Shown here: positions 7,444 through 15,838 of the stretch, one piece after another
How positions within the stretch are numbered: position 1 is the first letter of the stretch
Layout: each line of letters starts with the position of its first letter
Translations under genes and position numbers: made by a program
Assembly: GCF_003073135.1 (NCBI RefSeq)
Contig: NZ_PGDQ01000027.1
Coordinates: 1-44,742, forward strand
DNA length: 44,742 nucleotides
Reading direction: 5' to 3'
Source of the DNA: Euzebya rosea
GTDB taxonomy: Bacteria; Actinomycetota; Nitriliruptoria; Euzebyales; Euzebyaceae
The notes under the pieces: generated by a model
What the model was told of the DNA's origin: nothing
The model's database searches: none
The model's input: the letters and a program-made list of their open reading frames with translations, nothing else

Positions 7444-7715
7444 ACGACATCGACCAAGGGACGGTGCTTGACCGCGAACCGGCCACGCTGCTGGGCGACG
7501 AGCTCCCGCTGACCATCACCGTGGAGGAGGCCAGCGCCCTCCTCGGTATCTCCCTCCGCTCGACCTACCGGGCCGTGAACGCCGGGCACATCCCCTCTAC
7601 CCGGATCGGCCGGCGGTTCCACGTCCTGATCCCGCGGCTCCGCGAGCAGCTGGGCCTGACCGAGCCCGAACTCGTCCATGCACTCACCTGCGTCCGAGAG
7701 AATGCCGCGACGTGA
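7440..7715 (+). CDS. Excisionase-like helix-turn-helix protein
   Basis: A 91-residue protein with a MerR/excisionase-type winged helix: TVEEASALLGISLRSTYRAV, then AGHIPSTRIGRRFHVL from about residue 27 to 70. This HTH_17-type module binds DNA and in integrative elements acts as directionality factor or as a regulator. The start ATG 7440 is preceded by a strong ribosome site (AAAGGGAGGG, about 6 bases upstream), whereas longer in-frame starts upstream have none. Its TGA overlaps the GTG of the integrase (GTGA), the usual xis-int coupling. Confidence 0.8.
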   Translation: MNDIDQGTVLDREPATLLGDELPLTITVEEASALLGISLRSTYRAVNAGHIPSTRIGRRFHVLIPRLREQLGLTEPELVHALTCVRENAAT

Positions 7716-8959
7716 GGGGCACCGTCTTCAAGCGGTGCGGCTCGTGCAACCGCCGCGTCACGCAACGCCTCTGCGAGCACTGCGAGGCCTCCACCGTCTC
7801 ATGGGGCTACCGCCTGAAGGTCGCCAAGAAGCCCGGCGGGACCTGGCAGGAGCAGTGGAAGTTCGGTTTCCCCACCAAGGGCGCCGCCAACGATGCCCTC
7901 GCCAAGCAGCAGGCCGCCATCCGCGAGAACCGGCACGTCGTCCCCTCGACCATGACCGTCGAGGACTACCTCACCACCGTCGGGCTCGAGGCCACCAAGC
8001 CCCCGCGCGTCCGGCCGCAGACCTGGAACGACCGCGCCGCGAAGATCCGACTCCACGTCGCCCCGCACCTCGGCCACCTCCGCCTGCAGGAGCTCACCCC
8101 CGGCGACCTGACCGAGCTCTACAACCACCTCCTGATCGACGGGAACCAGCGCGACGGCGGGGGACTGTCGGTCACGTCGGTCCGCAGCCTGCACCGGATC
8201 CTCCGCAAGGCGTTCAACGACGCGATGCGCTGGGGCCACCTGCCCCACAACCCCACGGCCCTCGCTGACCCACCGCCCGCCGCCAACGAGCGCGCGTCCC
8301 GCCGCCGGTCGATGAAGATCTGGACGCCCGAGCAGCTGGGCACCTTCCTCGCCGCCACCGAAGGTCAGCCCCACCACGTCCTCTGGAGCCTCGCCGCCTT
8401 CACCGGCATGCGCCGCTCCGAGCTGCTCGCCCTCGCGTGGAACGAGGTGCGCCTGGACACCGGCCGCATCCACGTCCGCGCCAGCATGGTCACCGAGCCC
8501 GACGGCACCTACGTTCGCAGCCACGAGCTCAAGAGCGCCACTTCGGCCCGCACGATCGAGCTGGACCCCGACACCGTCCAGCTGCTCGTCCAGCACCGCG
8601 CCGACACCCGACCCCTCCACAACCCGCTGGACCTGGTGTTCCCCGGCACCGCCGGCGACGGCTGGCTCAGCCCGCCCGCGATCAGCATTGCGTTCCGTCG
8701 CGCCGTCCGGTCCGTCGACGTGCCGATCGTGCGGTTTCACGATTTGAGGCACACACACGCGTCGCTGCTCCTGCAATCCCGCGTCAACCCGAAGGTCGTG
8801 AGCGAGCGCCTCGGCCACTCCTCGGTCGCCTTCACGCTCGACACCTACGCCCACGTCCTGCCCGGCATGCAGGCCGACGCGGCGACCCAGCTGCGGGCCC
8901 TCGTCAGGGACGGCAGGACCACCTCGACAGCCACCCCGATGACGGAAAGGAACGCCTGA
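7712..8959 (+). CDS. int: Tyrosine recombinase (integrase) of the tRNA-Gly island
   Basis: A 415-residue site-specific recombinase. The N-terminus has a Cys4 zinc-knuckle (CGSCNRR then CEHCEA, residues 9-28), followed by an arm-binding AP2-like region and a core-binding domain with SVRSLHRILRKAFNDA. The catalytic residues are all present: Arg234 (FTGMRRSELL), His343 and Arg346 (HDLRHTHAS), His369 (RLGHSS) and Tyr379 (TLDTYAHV). The enzyme should be active by sequence. The gene ends about 100 bases from the 3' end of the tRNA-Gly gene, the normal position for integrases that target tRNA 3' halves. The start GTG 7712 overlaps the excisionase stop. Confidence 0.95.
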   Translation: MRGTVFKRCGSCNRRVTQRLCEHCEASTVSWGYRLKVAKKPGGTWQEQWKFGFPTKGAANDALAKQQAAIRENRHVVPSTMTVEDYLTTVGLEATKPPRVRPQTWNDRAAKIRLHVAPHLGHLRLQELTPGDLTELYNHLLIDGNQRDGGGLSVTSVRSLHRILRKAFNDAMRWGHLPHNPTALADPPPAANERASRRRSMKIWTPEQLGTFLAATEGQPHHVLWSLAAFTGMRRSELLALAWNEVRLDTGRIHVRASMVTEPDGTYVRSHELKSATSARTIELDPDTVQLLVQHRADTRPLHNPLDLVFPGTAGDGWLSPPAISIAFRRAVRSVDVPIVRFHDLRHTHASLLLQSRVNPKVVSERLGHSSVAFTLDTYAHVLPGMQADAATQLRALVRDGRTTSTATPMTERNA

Positions 8960-9062
8960 TGCACGACACGTGCCAGAACAGCTGGGAGCGAACTGGGAGC
9001 GAATGGCCCCTCCGCCGCCCGCACCGGGAGGAGCCAAATGCCCTCTCACCTGCGGTTTTGTA

Positions 9063-9136
9063 TGGAGCGGGTGAGGGGAATCGAACCCCCGTATTCAGCT
9101 TGGGAAGCTGATGTTCTGCCATTGAACTACACCCGC
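9063..9136 (-). tRNA. tRNA-Gly, anticodon CCC
   Basis: On the minus strand the gene begins GCGGGTG at 9136 and closes with CACCCGC at 9073-9067, a perfect 7-bp acceptor stem. It is followed by discriminator T and an encoded CCA. The anticodon arm reads TCAGC-TTCCCAA-GCTGA, giving anticodon CCC. The T-arm GGGGGTTCGATTCCCC is intact. The integrase lies on its 3' side, so this is the likely insertion target of the island, with the tRNA kept functional. Confidence 0.95.
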
Positions 9137-9147
9137 GAGAGACCGGG

Positions 9148-9176
9148 ATCCTAGCCGAGGCGCGGTGGGGGTTCAA
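9148..9176 (-). promoter_or_regulatory. Sigma-70 promoter of tRNA-Gly
   Basis: On the minus strand TTGAAC (9176-9171), a 17-base spacer and TAGGAT (9153-9148) stand 11 bases before the first base of the tRNA. Spacing and hexamers are close to consensus, so this is a strong promoter. Confidence 0.75.
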
Positions 9177-9186
9177 TCGGGAAGGC

Positions 9187-9221
9187 TTGCACAGGATTGG
9201 TCTAGCCCACTAGCCTTCTAG
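9187..9221 (+). promoter_or_regulatory. Promoter and CTAG-repeat operator of the GntR operon
   Basis: TTGCAC (9187-9192) and TAGCCT (9211-9216), 18 bases apart, precede the GTG at 9224 by only 7 bases, so the message is probably leaderless. CTAG occurs at 9202, 9210 and 9218, exactly 8 bases apart, across the -10 and up to the start. HutC-type GntR regulators often bind GT-N-TA-N-AC sites, so this is a likely autoregulatory operator. Confidence 0.5.
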
Positions 9222-9223
9222 TC

Positions 9224-10039
9224 GTGACTGACCGCCCGCTCCCGTTCTTCGCCGACTGCGCCATCGACGTCGACGGGCCAGTTCCGATCTACTACCAGCT
9301 GCAGGAGTGGCTGAGCGAACGCATCGCCGACGGCGACCTCGCGCCCGGCAGCCGCCTGCCCTCCGAACGCGACTTCGCCGAGCAGCTCGGGATCAGCCGC
9401 ATGACGGTCCGCCAGGCCGTGGACCGCTTGGTCCGGCAGGGCCGGCTGGAGCGGCGACGCGGGAACGGGACGTTCGTCACCCCGCCGAAGGTCACGGGCA
9501 CCCTCACCGATCTCCGCAGCGCCTCCTCCGAGCTCCGCGCACAGGGACGACACAGCGCCGTCACCGTCCTCGACGTGACCACCGAGAGCCCGCGCACCAG
9601 CATCCGCCGCCGCCTGAACCTCGACCCCGGAGCCGACACCGCGATCCGCCTCCGCCGCCTGCGCAAGGCCGACGGCGTCCCCCTCAGCCTCGAGACCTCC
9701 TGGCTGCCACGCCACCTCACCCAGCCGCTGCTGACCGCCGACCTCGCCACGCGATCCCTCAACGACGTCCTCCAGCAGGACTGCGGTCTGACCCTCGACC
9801 GGGCCACCGAACGCCTGACCGTGATCACCCTCGACGAGTACGAGGCCACCCACCTGCACTCCCAGCCCGGCGACCCCGCCTTCCTGCTGGAGCGCACGAC
9901 AACCGACGACGCCGGTCGCCCGGTGGAGTACGTCAAGAGCGTCCTGCGCGGCGATTTGTTCGCCTTCGAGACCGTCCGCACCGGCGCCGACGTGACCGCC
10001 TCCGCCCTCGCACACCCCACGCCGACCACGAACGGATGA
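9224..10039 (+). CDS. GntR-family (HutC subfamily) transcriptional regulator
   Basis: A 271-residue regulator. Residues 17-85 form the GntR winged helix (PIYYQLQEWLSERIADGDL, then LPSERDFAEQLGISRMTVRQ). Residues 95-260 form a UTRA ligand-binding domain of the chorismate-lyase fold, ending with PVEYVKSVLRGDLFAFE. HutC-type proteins usually sense a small metabolite of the pathway they control and repress their own operon. It leads the operon and its TGA overlaps the ATG of the next gene. The start GTG 9224 has no room for a ribosome site and follows the -10 by 7 bases, consistent with a leaderless start. The ligand is unknown; a nucleoside or sugar phosphate made by the downstream genes is the natural guess. 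Confidence 0.9.
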   Translation: MTDRPLPFFADCAIDVDGPVPIYYQLQEWLSERIADGDLAPGSRLPSERDFAEQLGISRMTVRQAVDRLVRQGRLERRRGNGTFVTPPKVTGTLTDLRSASSELRAQGRHSAVTVLDVTTESPRTSIRRRLNLDPGADTAIRLRRLRKADGVPLSLETSWLPRHLTQPLLTADLATRSLNDVLQQDCGLTLDRATERLTVITLDEYEATHLHSQPGDPAFLLERTTTDDAGRPVEYVKSVLRGDLFAFETVRTGADVTASALAHPTPTTNG

Positions 10040-11088
10040 CCATGCCACCCGCCCCCACCGACCTCGCCGCCATTCCCGGCACCACCGCCGACCGGGCCCT
10101 CGGCGCCCTCTACGGCGTCGCCCTCGGCGACGCGATGGGCATGCCCGGTGAGCTGTGGCCCCGCCGTCGGATCCTCGACCACTTCGGTTGGATCGACCGC
10201 TTCCTCCCCGGCCCCGACGGCCACTTCGTCGTCGACGGCTTCGTCGCCGGGCAGGTCACCGACGACACGCAGCAGACGATGATGCTGGCCGGCGCCATCC
10301 TGGCCGGCGGCGGACGGGCGCGGGGCGAGGTCGTGGCCGAGCACCTCGTCGCCTGGGCCGACCGCGTCGGTGCCACGGGCGGCAACTTCCTCGGCCCGAG
10401 CAGCGAACGGGCCATCGGCCTGCTCCGCTCCGGCGCACCCCTCGAGGAAGCCGGCGTCCGCGGTGACACCAACGGGGCGGCCATGCGCATCGTGCCCGTC
10501 GGCGTGCTCGTGCCCTCCGACGACCTCGACGACCTCGTCGACCAGGTCGTGGAGTGCTGCCGCCCGTCGCACTACACCGACATCGCCATCGGCGGCGCGG
10601 CCATGATCGCCGCCGCCGTCAGCACCGCGATCGACACCGGCTCGGTGCGCGACGCCGTCAGGGCGGCCGACCGGATCCTCGACCGGGCCGCCAACCACGG
10701 CAACCCCGCGCCCGGCGCGTCGCTGCGCCGCCGGCTGTCGATGGCGCTGTCCATCGTCGCCTCGGACTCCGACGACGATGCCGTCCTGCAGGAGCTCTAC
10801 GACGTCATCGGCGCCGGGGTGGCGACGACCGAGGCCGTCCCCACCGCCGTCGCGATCGCGCTGATGGGCGGCGGCGACCCGGTCCGCACCGCCGTCCTGT
10901 GCGCCAACCTCGGCGGGGACACCGACACGATCGGCGCGATGGCGACCGGCATCGCCGGCGCGGCGGGCGGCTTCGACGCCATCCCCGACGAGCTCGTCGC
11001 GACCCTCGAGTCCGCCAACGACCTCTCCCCCCTCCGCGACCTCGCCCTGGGCCTGGCATCGCACCGAACCGCCACCTCGACGTCGTGA
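10036..11088 (+). CDS. ADP-ribosylglycohydrolase-family enzyme
   Basis: A 350-residue member of the ADP-ribosylglycohydrolase (ARH/DraG) family of dinuclear-magnesium glycosidases. Visible motifs are GALYGVALGDAMGMPGE near residue 20, the metal-binding VTDDTQQTMML near 74, NGAAMRIVPVG near 147 and GGDTDTIGAMATGIAGA near 295, all expected for an active enzyme. The start ATG 10036 overlaps the GntR stop (ATGA). Family members remove ADP-ribose from proteins or nucleic acids, but several operonic members sit with sugar or nucleoside uptake genes, where a nucleosidase role is likely. Beside a nucleoside importer and a kinase-like protein, cleavage or processing of an imported ribosyl compound is the best inference. 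The substrate is not readable from sequence. Confidence 0.88.
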   Translation: MTMPPAPTDLAAIPGTTADRALGALYGVALGDAMGMPGELWPRRRILDHFGWIDRFLPGPDGHFVVDGFVAGQVTDDTQQTMMLAGAILAGGGRARGEVVAEHLVAWADRVGATGGNFLGPSSERAIGLLRSGAPLEEAGVRGDTNGAAMRIVPVGVLVPSDDLDDLVDQVVECCRPSHYTDIAIGGAAMIAAAVSTAIDTGSVRDAVRAADRILDRAANHGNPAPGASLRRRLSMALSIVASDSDDDAVLQELYDVIGAGVATTEAVPTAVAIALMGGGDPVRTAVLCANLGGDTDTIGAMATGIAGAAGGFDAIPDELVATLESANDLSPLRDLALGLASHRTATSTS

Positions 11089-11158
11089 CCCGACGGCCCG
11101 TCCACCAACGACGCCATCCCGCGCCACCCGCCATCCCGAGCCGAAAGAAGTCCATGCC

Positions 11159-12322
11159 ATGAACGGCCAGACCACGACCAGCCCGACACGCCCGACCCGC
11201 CTCCACGCTGCCCTGCTGCTCGTCCTCGCCTTGGTGCTGGCCGCCTGCGGCGCCAGCGAGCCCACCGACACGACCGACACCGCCGACGCCCCGGACACGC
11301 CCGACACCGCCGACACGCAGGACACGGCCGACACTCCCGACACGCCCGACACCGATGACCCGCAGGCCACCGCGGACGACGCCGGCGACATCAGCGTCGC
11401 CATCGTGCTGAACGGCGAGCTCGGCGACGAGGCCTTCTTCGACTCCGCCGCCCGCGGTGCCGCGATGGCCGAGGAGGAGCACGGGGTCGAGGTCCGGGTC
11501 ATCGAGGCGGGCCTGGACGCCGCCGGGTGGGAGCCTGCCCTCCGCTCGGCCGTCGCCTCCGGCGACCACGACCTCGTCATCACCGGCACCCAGCCGATGG
11601 CGGAGATCCTCGGCCCCATCGCCGAGGAGTTCCCCGACCAGCAGTTCGTCTTCTACGACGCCGCCCTCGACGCCCCCAACATCCACTCCATCACCTACGC
11701 CCAGCACGAGGGGTCGTTCCTCGCGGGTGCACTCGCGGCCCTCACGACCACGTCGGCCGAGATCGAGGGCACCAACCCCGACGCGACCATCGGGTTCATC
11801 GGCGGCCTCGACCTGCCGGTCATCAACGACTTCCTCAACGGCTTCACCCAGGGCGCCCAGTACGTCGACAGCTCCGTCGAGGTGCTCAGCGCCTACGCCG
11901 GCGACTTCGGTGACCCCGCCCGCGGCCTCGAGCTCGCCTCCACCCAGATCGCCCAGGGCGCCGACGTCATCTACCAGGTGGCCGGCGGCACGGGCGCCGG
12001 CGTCTTCCAGGCCGCCACCGACGCCGGCACCTACGCCATCGGCGTGGACACCAACCAGAACGGCATCGCACCGGGCACGATCCTGTCCTCGATGATGAAG
12101 AACGTCGACGTCTCCCTGGCCGCCGCGATCGGTGACTTCGCCGCCGGGGACCTGGCGTTCGGCACCACCGAGGTCTACGGCCTGGCCAACGGCGGCGTGG
12201 GCCTGGCCACCGACGAGCTCTACGAGGACCACGTCCCCGCCGACATCCGCGAGCGCATCGAGGAGATCACCCAGGAGCTGCTCGCCGGCGAGATCACCGT
12301 CGAGTCGATCCTCGGTCAGTGA
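11159..12322 (+). CDS. BMP-family nucleoside-binding lipoprotein of an ABC importer
   Basis: A 387-residue extracellular substrate-binding lipoprotein. A signal peptide (LHAALLLVLALVLAACG) ends in the lipobox LAAC, so Cys33 would be lipidated. An acidic linker of about 40 residues built of repeated TDT/DTPDTAD units follows, and then a periplasmic-binding fold of the BMP/PnrA type from about residue 78 (ISVAIVLNGELGDEAFFDSA; GFIGGLDLPVINDFLNGF; IYQVAGGTGAGVFQAA). BMP proteins bind purine and pyrimidine nucleosides. The start is ATG 11159 with only a weak GAAAGAAG ribosome site. It is followed directly by the ATPase and two permeases, completing the importer. The long DT-rich spacer is typical of a cell-wall-spanning tether. 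Confidence 0.92.
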   Translation: MNGQTTTSPTRPTRLHAALLLVLALVLAACGASEPTDTTDTADAPDTPDTADTQDTADTPDTPDTDDPQATADDAGDISVAIVLNGELGDEAFFDSAARGAAMAEEEHGVEVRVIEAGLDAAGWEPALRSAVASGDHDLVITGTQPMAEILGPIAEEFPDQQFVFYDAALDAPNIHSITYAQHEGSFLAGALAALTTTSAEIEGTNPDATIGFIGGLDLPVINDFLNGFTQGAQYVDSSVEVLSAYAGDFGDPARGLELASTQIAQGADVIYQVAGGTGAGVFQAATDAGTYAIGVDTNQNGIAPGTILSSMMKNVDVSLAAAIGDFAAGDLAFGTTEVYGLANGGVGLATDELYEDHVPADIRERIEEITQELLAGEITVESILGQ

Positions 12323-13848
12323 CCCCCACGACCGACTCGACCACACCCCCCGCGCTGCAGGTGCGGGGGGTCAGCAAGACCTATCCCGACGGCACCGTCG
12401 CCAACGATCGCGTCGACCTGATCGTCACCGCCGGGCACATCCACGCCGTCATGGGGGAGAACGGCGCAGGCAAGTCGACCCTGATGCGGGTCGTCCACGG
12501 CCTGGAGACCCCCGACGCCGGCGACATGGTCCTGCACGGCCGTCCCTTCACCCCCCGGGACGCCCGCCAGGCCATCGCCGCCGGCGTCGGGATGGTCCAC
12601 CAGCACTTCCGGCTGGTCGACGAGCTGACCGTCGCCGAGAACGTCACCCTCGGCCGCGAACCACGCCGCGGGCCCTTCGTCGACCGTGACGCCGCCCGCC
12701 GACGCGTCGCGACGCTGGCCGTCGACCTGGGCACCGACATCGACCCGGACCGGCCGGTCGGCGAGCTGTCGGTCGGGCAGAAGCAACGCGTGGAGATCCT
12801 CCGCGTGCTCGACCAGGGCGCACGGCTGATCGTCCTCGACGAACCCTCCGCCGTGCTGACCCCACAGGAGGTCGACGGGCTGTTCACCGCGCTGCGCCGC
12901 CTGGCCGACGAGGGCCGCACCGTCGTGTTCATCACCCACAAGCTGCGCGAGGTGCTCGACCACGCCGACGCCGTCACCGTGATGCGCGACGGCCGGACCG
13001 TGGGCTCTCGCGCTGTCGCCGACGTCGACGAGGCCGCCCTCGCCCGGCTGATGGTGGGCCGCGACGTCGTGCTGACCGGCACGCGAACCCCTCACACCCC
13101 GGGGGAGGAGGTGCTGGCGGTGGAGGGGGTCACGGTCCACCACGACGGCCGGACGCTGCTCGACCACGTGACGCTGTCGGTGCACGCCGGCGAGGTCGTC
13201 GGCATCGCCGGCATCGACGGCAACGGCCAGGACGAGCTGGTCGACGTCGTCACCGGTCTCCGCACCCCGACGGCCGGCCGGACCCGCATCGGTGGCATCG
13301 ACCTGCCGAATGACCCTGCTGCCGTGCGGCGCCTCGGCGTCGGCCACATCGCCGCCGACCGCACCGATCGCGGCACCGCCGCGGCCAGCAGCATCGCCGA
13401 CAACCTGGTCGTCAGCCGGCTTGGCGACGTCGCCCGCCACGGGGTCCTCGACCGTCGGGCCGTACGCCAGCACGCCGAGGACGCCATCACCATTCACGAC
13501 ATCCGCGGCGGCACCCCCGACACCCCCGTCGCCAGCCTCTCCGGCGGCAACGCCCAGAAGGTCGTCATCGCCCGCGAGCTGCACGGCGACCCCCGGCTGC
13601 TCGTCGCCGCACAACCGACCCGCGGGGTCGACATCGGCGCCATCGAGCGCATCCACGACGAGCTCCGCCGCCGCCGTGACGACGGCGCGGCCATCCTGCT
13701 GGTCTCCACCGAGCTGTCGGAGCTGCGCAGCCTGGCCGACCGCCTCGTCGTCCTGCAGGGCGGTCGGGTGACCGCCCGCTACGACGACCCCGACACCGTC
13801 GACGACGAAACGCTCGGCCGCGCCATGGCCGGCGAGGTCTCCGCATGA
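12319..13848 (+). CDS. Double-domain ABC ATPase of the nucleoside importer
   Basis: A 509-residue protein with two fused ABC domains. The first has Walker A GENGAGKST (about residues 47-55), signature LSVGQKQRVEIL and Walker B LIVLDEPSAVLT. The second has a degenerate Walker A region (GIAGIDGNGQDEL), signature LSGGNAQKVVIAREL and VAAQPTRGVD in place of a normal Walker B. This asymmetry is normal for the RbsA/NupO-type ATPases of sugar and nucleoside importers, where only one site hydrolyses efficiently. The start GTG 12319 overlaps the lipoprotein stop (GTGA), and the end overlaps the first permease. Confidence 0.95.
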   Translation: MTPTTDSTTPPALQVRGVSKTYPDGTVANDRVDLIVTAGHIHAVMGENGAGKSTLMRVVHGLETPDAGDMVLHGRPFTPRDARQAIAAGVGMVHQHFRLVDELTVAENVTLGREPRRGPFVDRDAARRRVATLAVDLGTDIDPDRPVGELSVGQKQRVEILRVLDQGARLIVLDEPSAVLTPQEVDGLFTALRRLADEGRTVVFITHKLREVLDHADAVTVMRDGRTVGSRAVADVDEAALARLMVGRDVVLTGTRTPHTPGEEVLAVEGVTVHHDGRTLLDHVTLSVHAGEVVGIAGIDGNGQDELVDVVTGLRTPTAGRTRIGGIDLPNDPAAVRRLGVGHIAADRTDRGTAAASSIADNLVVSRLGDVARHGVLDRRAVRQHAEDAITIHDIRGGTPDTPVASLSGGNAQKVVIARELHGDPRLLVAAQPTRGVDIGAIERIHDELRRRRDDGAAILLVSTELSELRSLADRLVVLQGGRVTARYDDPDTVDDETLGRAMAGEVSA

Positions 13849-14897
13849 GCGCCCAGCCGGGTGCGACGGCGCCACCCCGAACCGCCTCGACCGTCGCGGT
13901 CGCCGCCGGTGCGATGGCCCTCGGGGTCGTGCTGATCGTCCTGGTCTCCGACCAGCCCGCCGCCTCGGTCCGCGCCTTCCTCCTGGGCCCCTTCGACGGC
14001 ACCTTCCAGATCGGCACCATGCTGGCGCGAGCGGTCCCCTACACCTTCACCGGCCTCGCCGTGGCCCTCGGGTTCCGCGCGGGGGTGTTCAACATCGGCG
14101 CAGAGGGACAGCTGTACCTGGGCACCCTGGCGGGCACCGCCGTCGCGCTGACCGTGTCGCTGCCCGGTCCCGCGCTGATCGTCGCGGCCCTCCTGGCCGC
14201 CGCGGTGGCCGGCGGCCTGTGGGGCTTCGTCCCCGGGATCCTGCGGGCGCGGTGGGCGACCAACGAGATCGTCACGACGCTGATGCTCAACTTCGTCGCC
14301 GTGCTGCTCGTGTCGTGGGTGGTCAGCGGCCCGCTGCTGGACCCCGGCGGCCTCGGGTTCCCCCAGACGGCGTTCCTGCCCGACAGCGCCCGGCTGCCCC
14401 GGTTCCTCCCGCCGTCAAGCGCCCACCTGGGGCTGGTCATCGGCATCCTCGTGTGCATCGCCGGACACTGGCTGCTGACTCGCACCACCCTCGGCTACGA
14501 CATGCGCATCGCCGGGGACAACCCCGCCTTCCTGCGCTACGGCGGCCGGTCACCGCAGCGGGCCATCACCGCCTCGATGGCGCTCGGTGGTGCCATGGCC
14601 GGCCTCGGCGGCATCGCGGTGGTCATGGGGGAGCAGGGACGACTGATCGACGGGTTCTCCACCGGCTACGGGTTCGTGGGGATCCTGATCGCGTTGCTGG
14701 CCGGCAACCGGCCGCTGGTCATCCCGATCGCCGCGCTGTTCTACGCCTACCTGACGTCGGGAGCAGCGGTCATGGAGACCGTCACCGACGTGCCGCGCGA
14801 GGTCGTCACCATCGTGCAGGGCACGCTGTTCCTGTTCGTCACCGTCACCGTCCTGGCCCGCACACGGACCCGCCCGGCCCGGGAGGTGGAGGGGTGA
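13845..14897 (+). CDS. ABC permease 1 of the nucleoside importer
   Basis: A 350-residue integral membrane protein of the BPD_transp_2 family with about ten hydrophobic segments. The family motif GVFNIGAEGQLYLG (about residues 80-93) and RWATNEIVTTLMLNFVAV (about 138-155) are the coupling and pore signatures of BMP-linked permeases. It starts at ATG 13845, inside the end of the ATPase gene, and overlaps permease 2 by a GTGA. It pairs with permease 2 as a heterodimer. Confidence 0.93.
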   Translation: MSAQPGATAPPRTASTVAVAAGAMALGVVLIVLVSDQPAASVRAFLLGPFDGTFQIGTMLARAVPYTFTGLAVALGFRAGVFNIGAEGQLYLGTLAGTAVALTVSLPGPALIVAALLAAAVAGGLWGFVPGILRARWATNEIVTTLMLNFVAVLLVSWVVSGPLLDPGGLGFPQTAFLPDSARLPRFLPPSSAHLGLVIGILVCIAGHWLLTRTTLGYDMRIAGDNPAFLRYGGRSPQRAITASMALGGAMAGLGGIAVVMGEQGRLIDGFSTGYGFVGILIALLAGNRPLVIPIAALFYAYLTSGAAVMETVTDVPREVVTIVQGTLFLFVTVTVLARTRTRPAREVEG

Positions 14898-15838
14898 GCG
14901 TGCTCGACCTCGTCCTCGACGCCGGGTTCGCCTTCGCCGTCCTCCGGGCCGCCTCGCCGATCCTGCTGGCCGCGATGGGTGGGGTCCTCACCGAACGCGC
15001 CGGCGTCCCCAACATCGGGGTGGAGGGGATGATGCTGACGGGCGCGTTCGTCGCCGTCGTCACGACGCTGGCGACCGGCAGCCCGTGGGTCGGCCTCGGC
15101 GCCGCCGTCCTGGCCGCCGCGGTCGCCGGTGCGCTGCTGGCCTGGGTGGCCGTCGACCTGCACGCCGACATCATCGTCGCCGGCTTCGCGATCAACACCC
15201 TCGTCGGCGGCAGCACCCTGTTCGCGATGAGCGAGCTGTACGGGACCCGCGGCTCGATCGTCGACTCGTCCCTCGTGACGTTGCCCCGCATCGACCTGCC
15301 CATCGTCGCATCGGTCCCGGTCCTGGGCGAGGCGGTGTCGGGCCACAACGTCCTCGTGTACGTCGGCTGGCTGTCGGTCCTCGCCGTCGCCGTGGTGCTG
15401 CGGCGTACCCGCACCGGGGTGCACCTGCGTGCCGTCGGGGCGTCACCGGAGACCGCGGCCGCCGTCGGGATCGACACCCGCCGGGTCCAGTACGGCACCC
15501 TCGTCGTCGCCGGGGCCCTCGCCGGGCTGGGCGGCGCCAACCTGTCCATCGGCTACCTCAGCTCGTTCACCCGCGACATGACCGCCGGGCGAGGGTTCAT
15601 CGCGCTGGCTGCCGTCCTGTTCGCCGGCGCCCGCCCCGGCCTGACCGTCGTCGCGACGCTCGTGTTCGGCATCGCCGACGCCCTCGGCAACGTCCTGCAG
15701 CGCACCGACGTCCCGTCACAGGCCCTGTTGATGCTGCCGTACCTTGCGACGTTCCTCGCCATCACCGTGCACAGCATCCGCACCAGCCGGCGGCAGGGCA
15801 GCCCGGCCCCGACGACGACCCCGGAGGCAACCTCGTGA
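14894..15838 (+). CDS. ABC permease 2 of the nucleoside importer
   Basis: A 314-residue membrane protein of the same BPD_transp_2 family, with GGVLTERAGVPNIGVEGMML near residues 28-47 and eight or more hydrophobic segments. The start GTG 14894 overlaps the stop of permease 1; longer in-frame extensions upstream run inside permease 1 and are not real. Its own stop overlaps the GTG of the CblS-like gene, so the kinase-like protein is translationally tied to the transporter. Confidence 0.93.
   Translation: MSVLDLVLDAGFAFAVLRAASPILLAAMGGVLTERAGVPNIGVEGMMLTGAFVAVVTTLATGSPWVGLGAAVLAAAVAGALLAWVAVDLHADIIVAGFAINTLVGGSTLFAMSELYGTRGSIVDSSLVTLPRIDLPIVASVPVLGEAVSGHNVLVYVGWLSVLAVAVVLRRTRTGVHLRAVGASPETAAAVGIDTRRVQYGTLVVAGALAGLGGANLSIGYLSSFTRDMTAGRGFIALAAVLFAGARPGLTVVATLVFGIADALGNVLQRTDVPSQALLMLPYLATFLAITVHSIRTSRRQGSPAPTTTPEATS

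Noticed and set aside
9137-9223. Cobalamin riboswitch before the putative alpha-ribazole operon
   Set aside because: The gap holds the tRNA promoter and a probable leaderless start; there is no room and no B12-box-like sequence.
11260-11400. Regular GACAC/ACCGAC repeats considered as a CRISPR or tandem array
   Set aside because: They are in frame in the lipoprotein linker, lack unique spacers and encode a DT-rich tether.
9292-12346. Long minus-strand open frames (up to 775 and 513 codons) opposite the nucleoside operon
   Set aside because: They are antisense shadows produced by high GC3; the plus strand carries full recognisable domains with stop-start overlaps.
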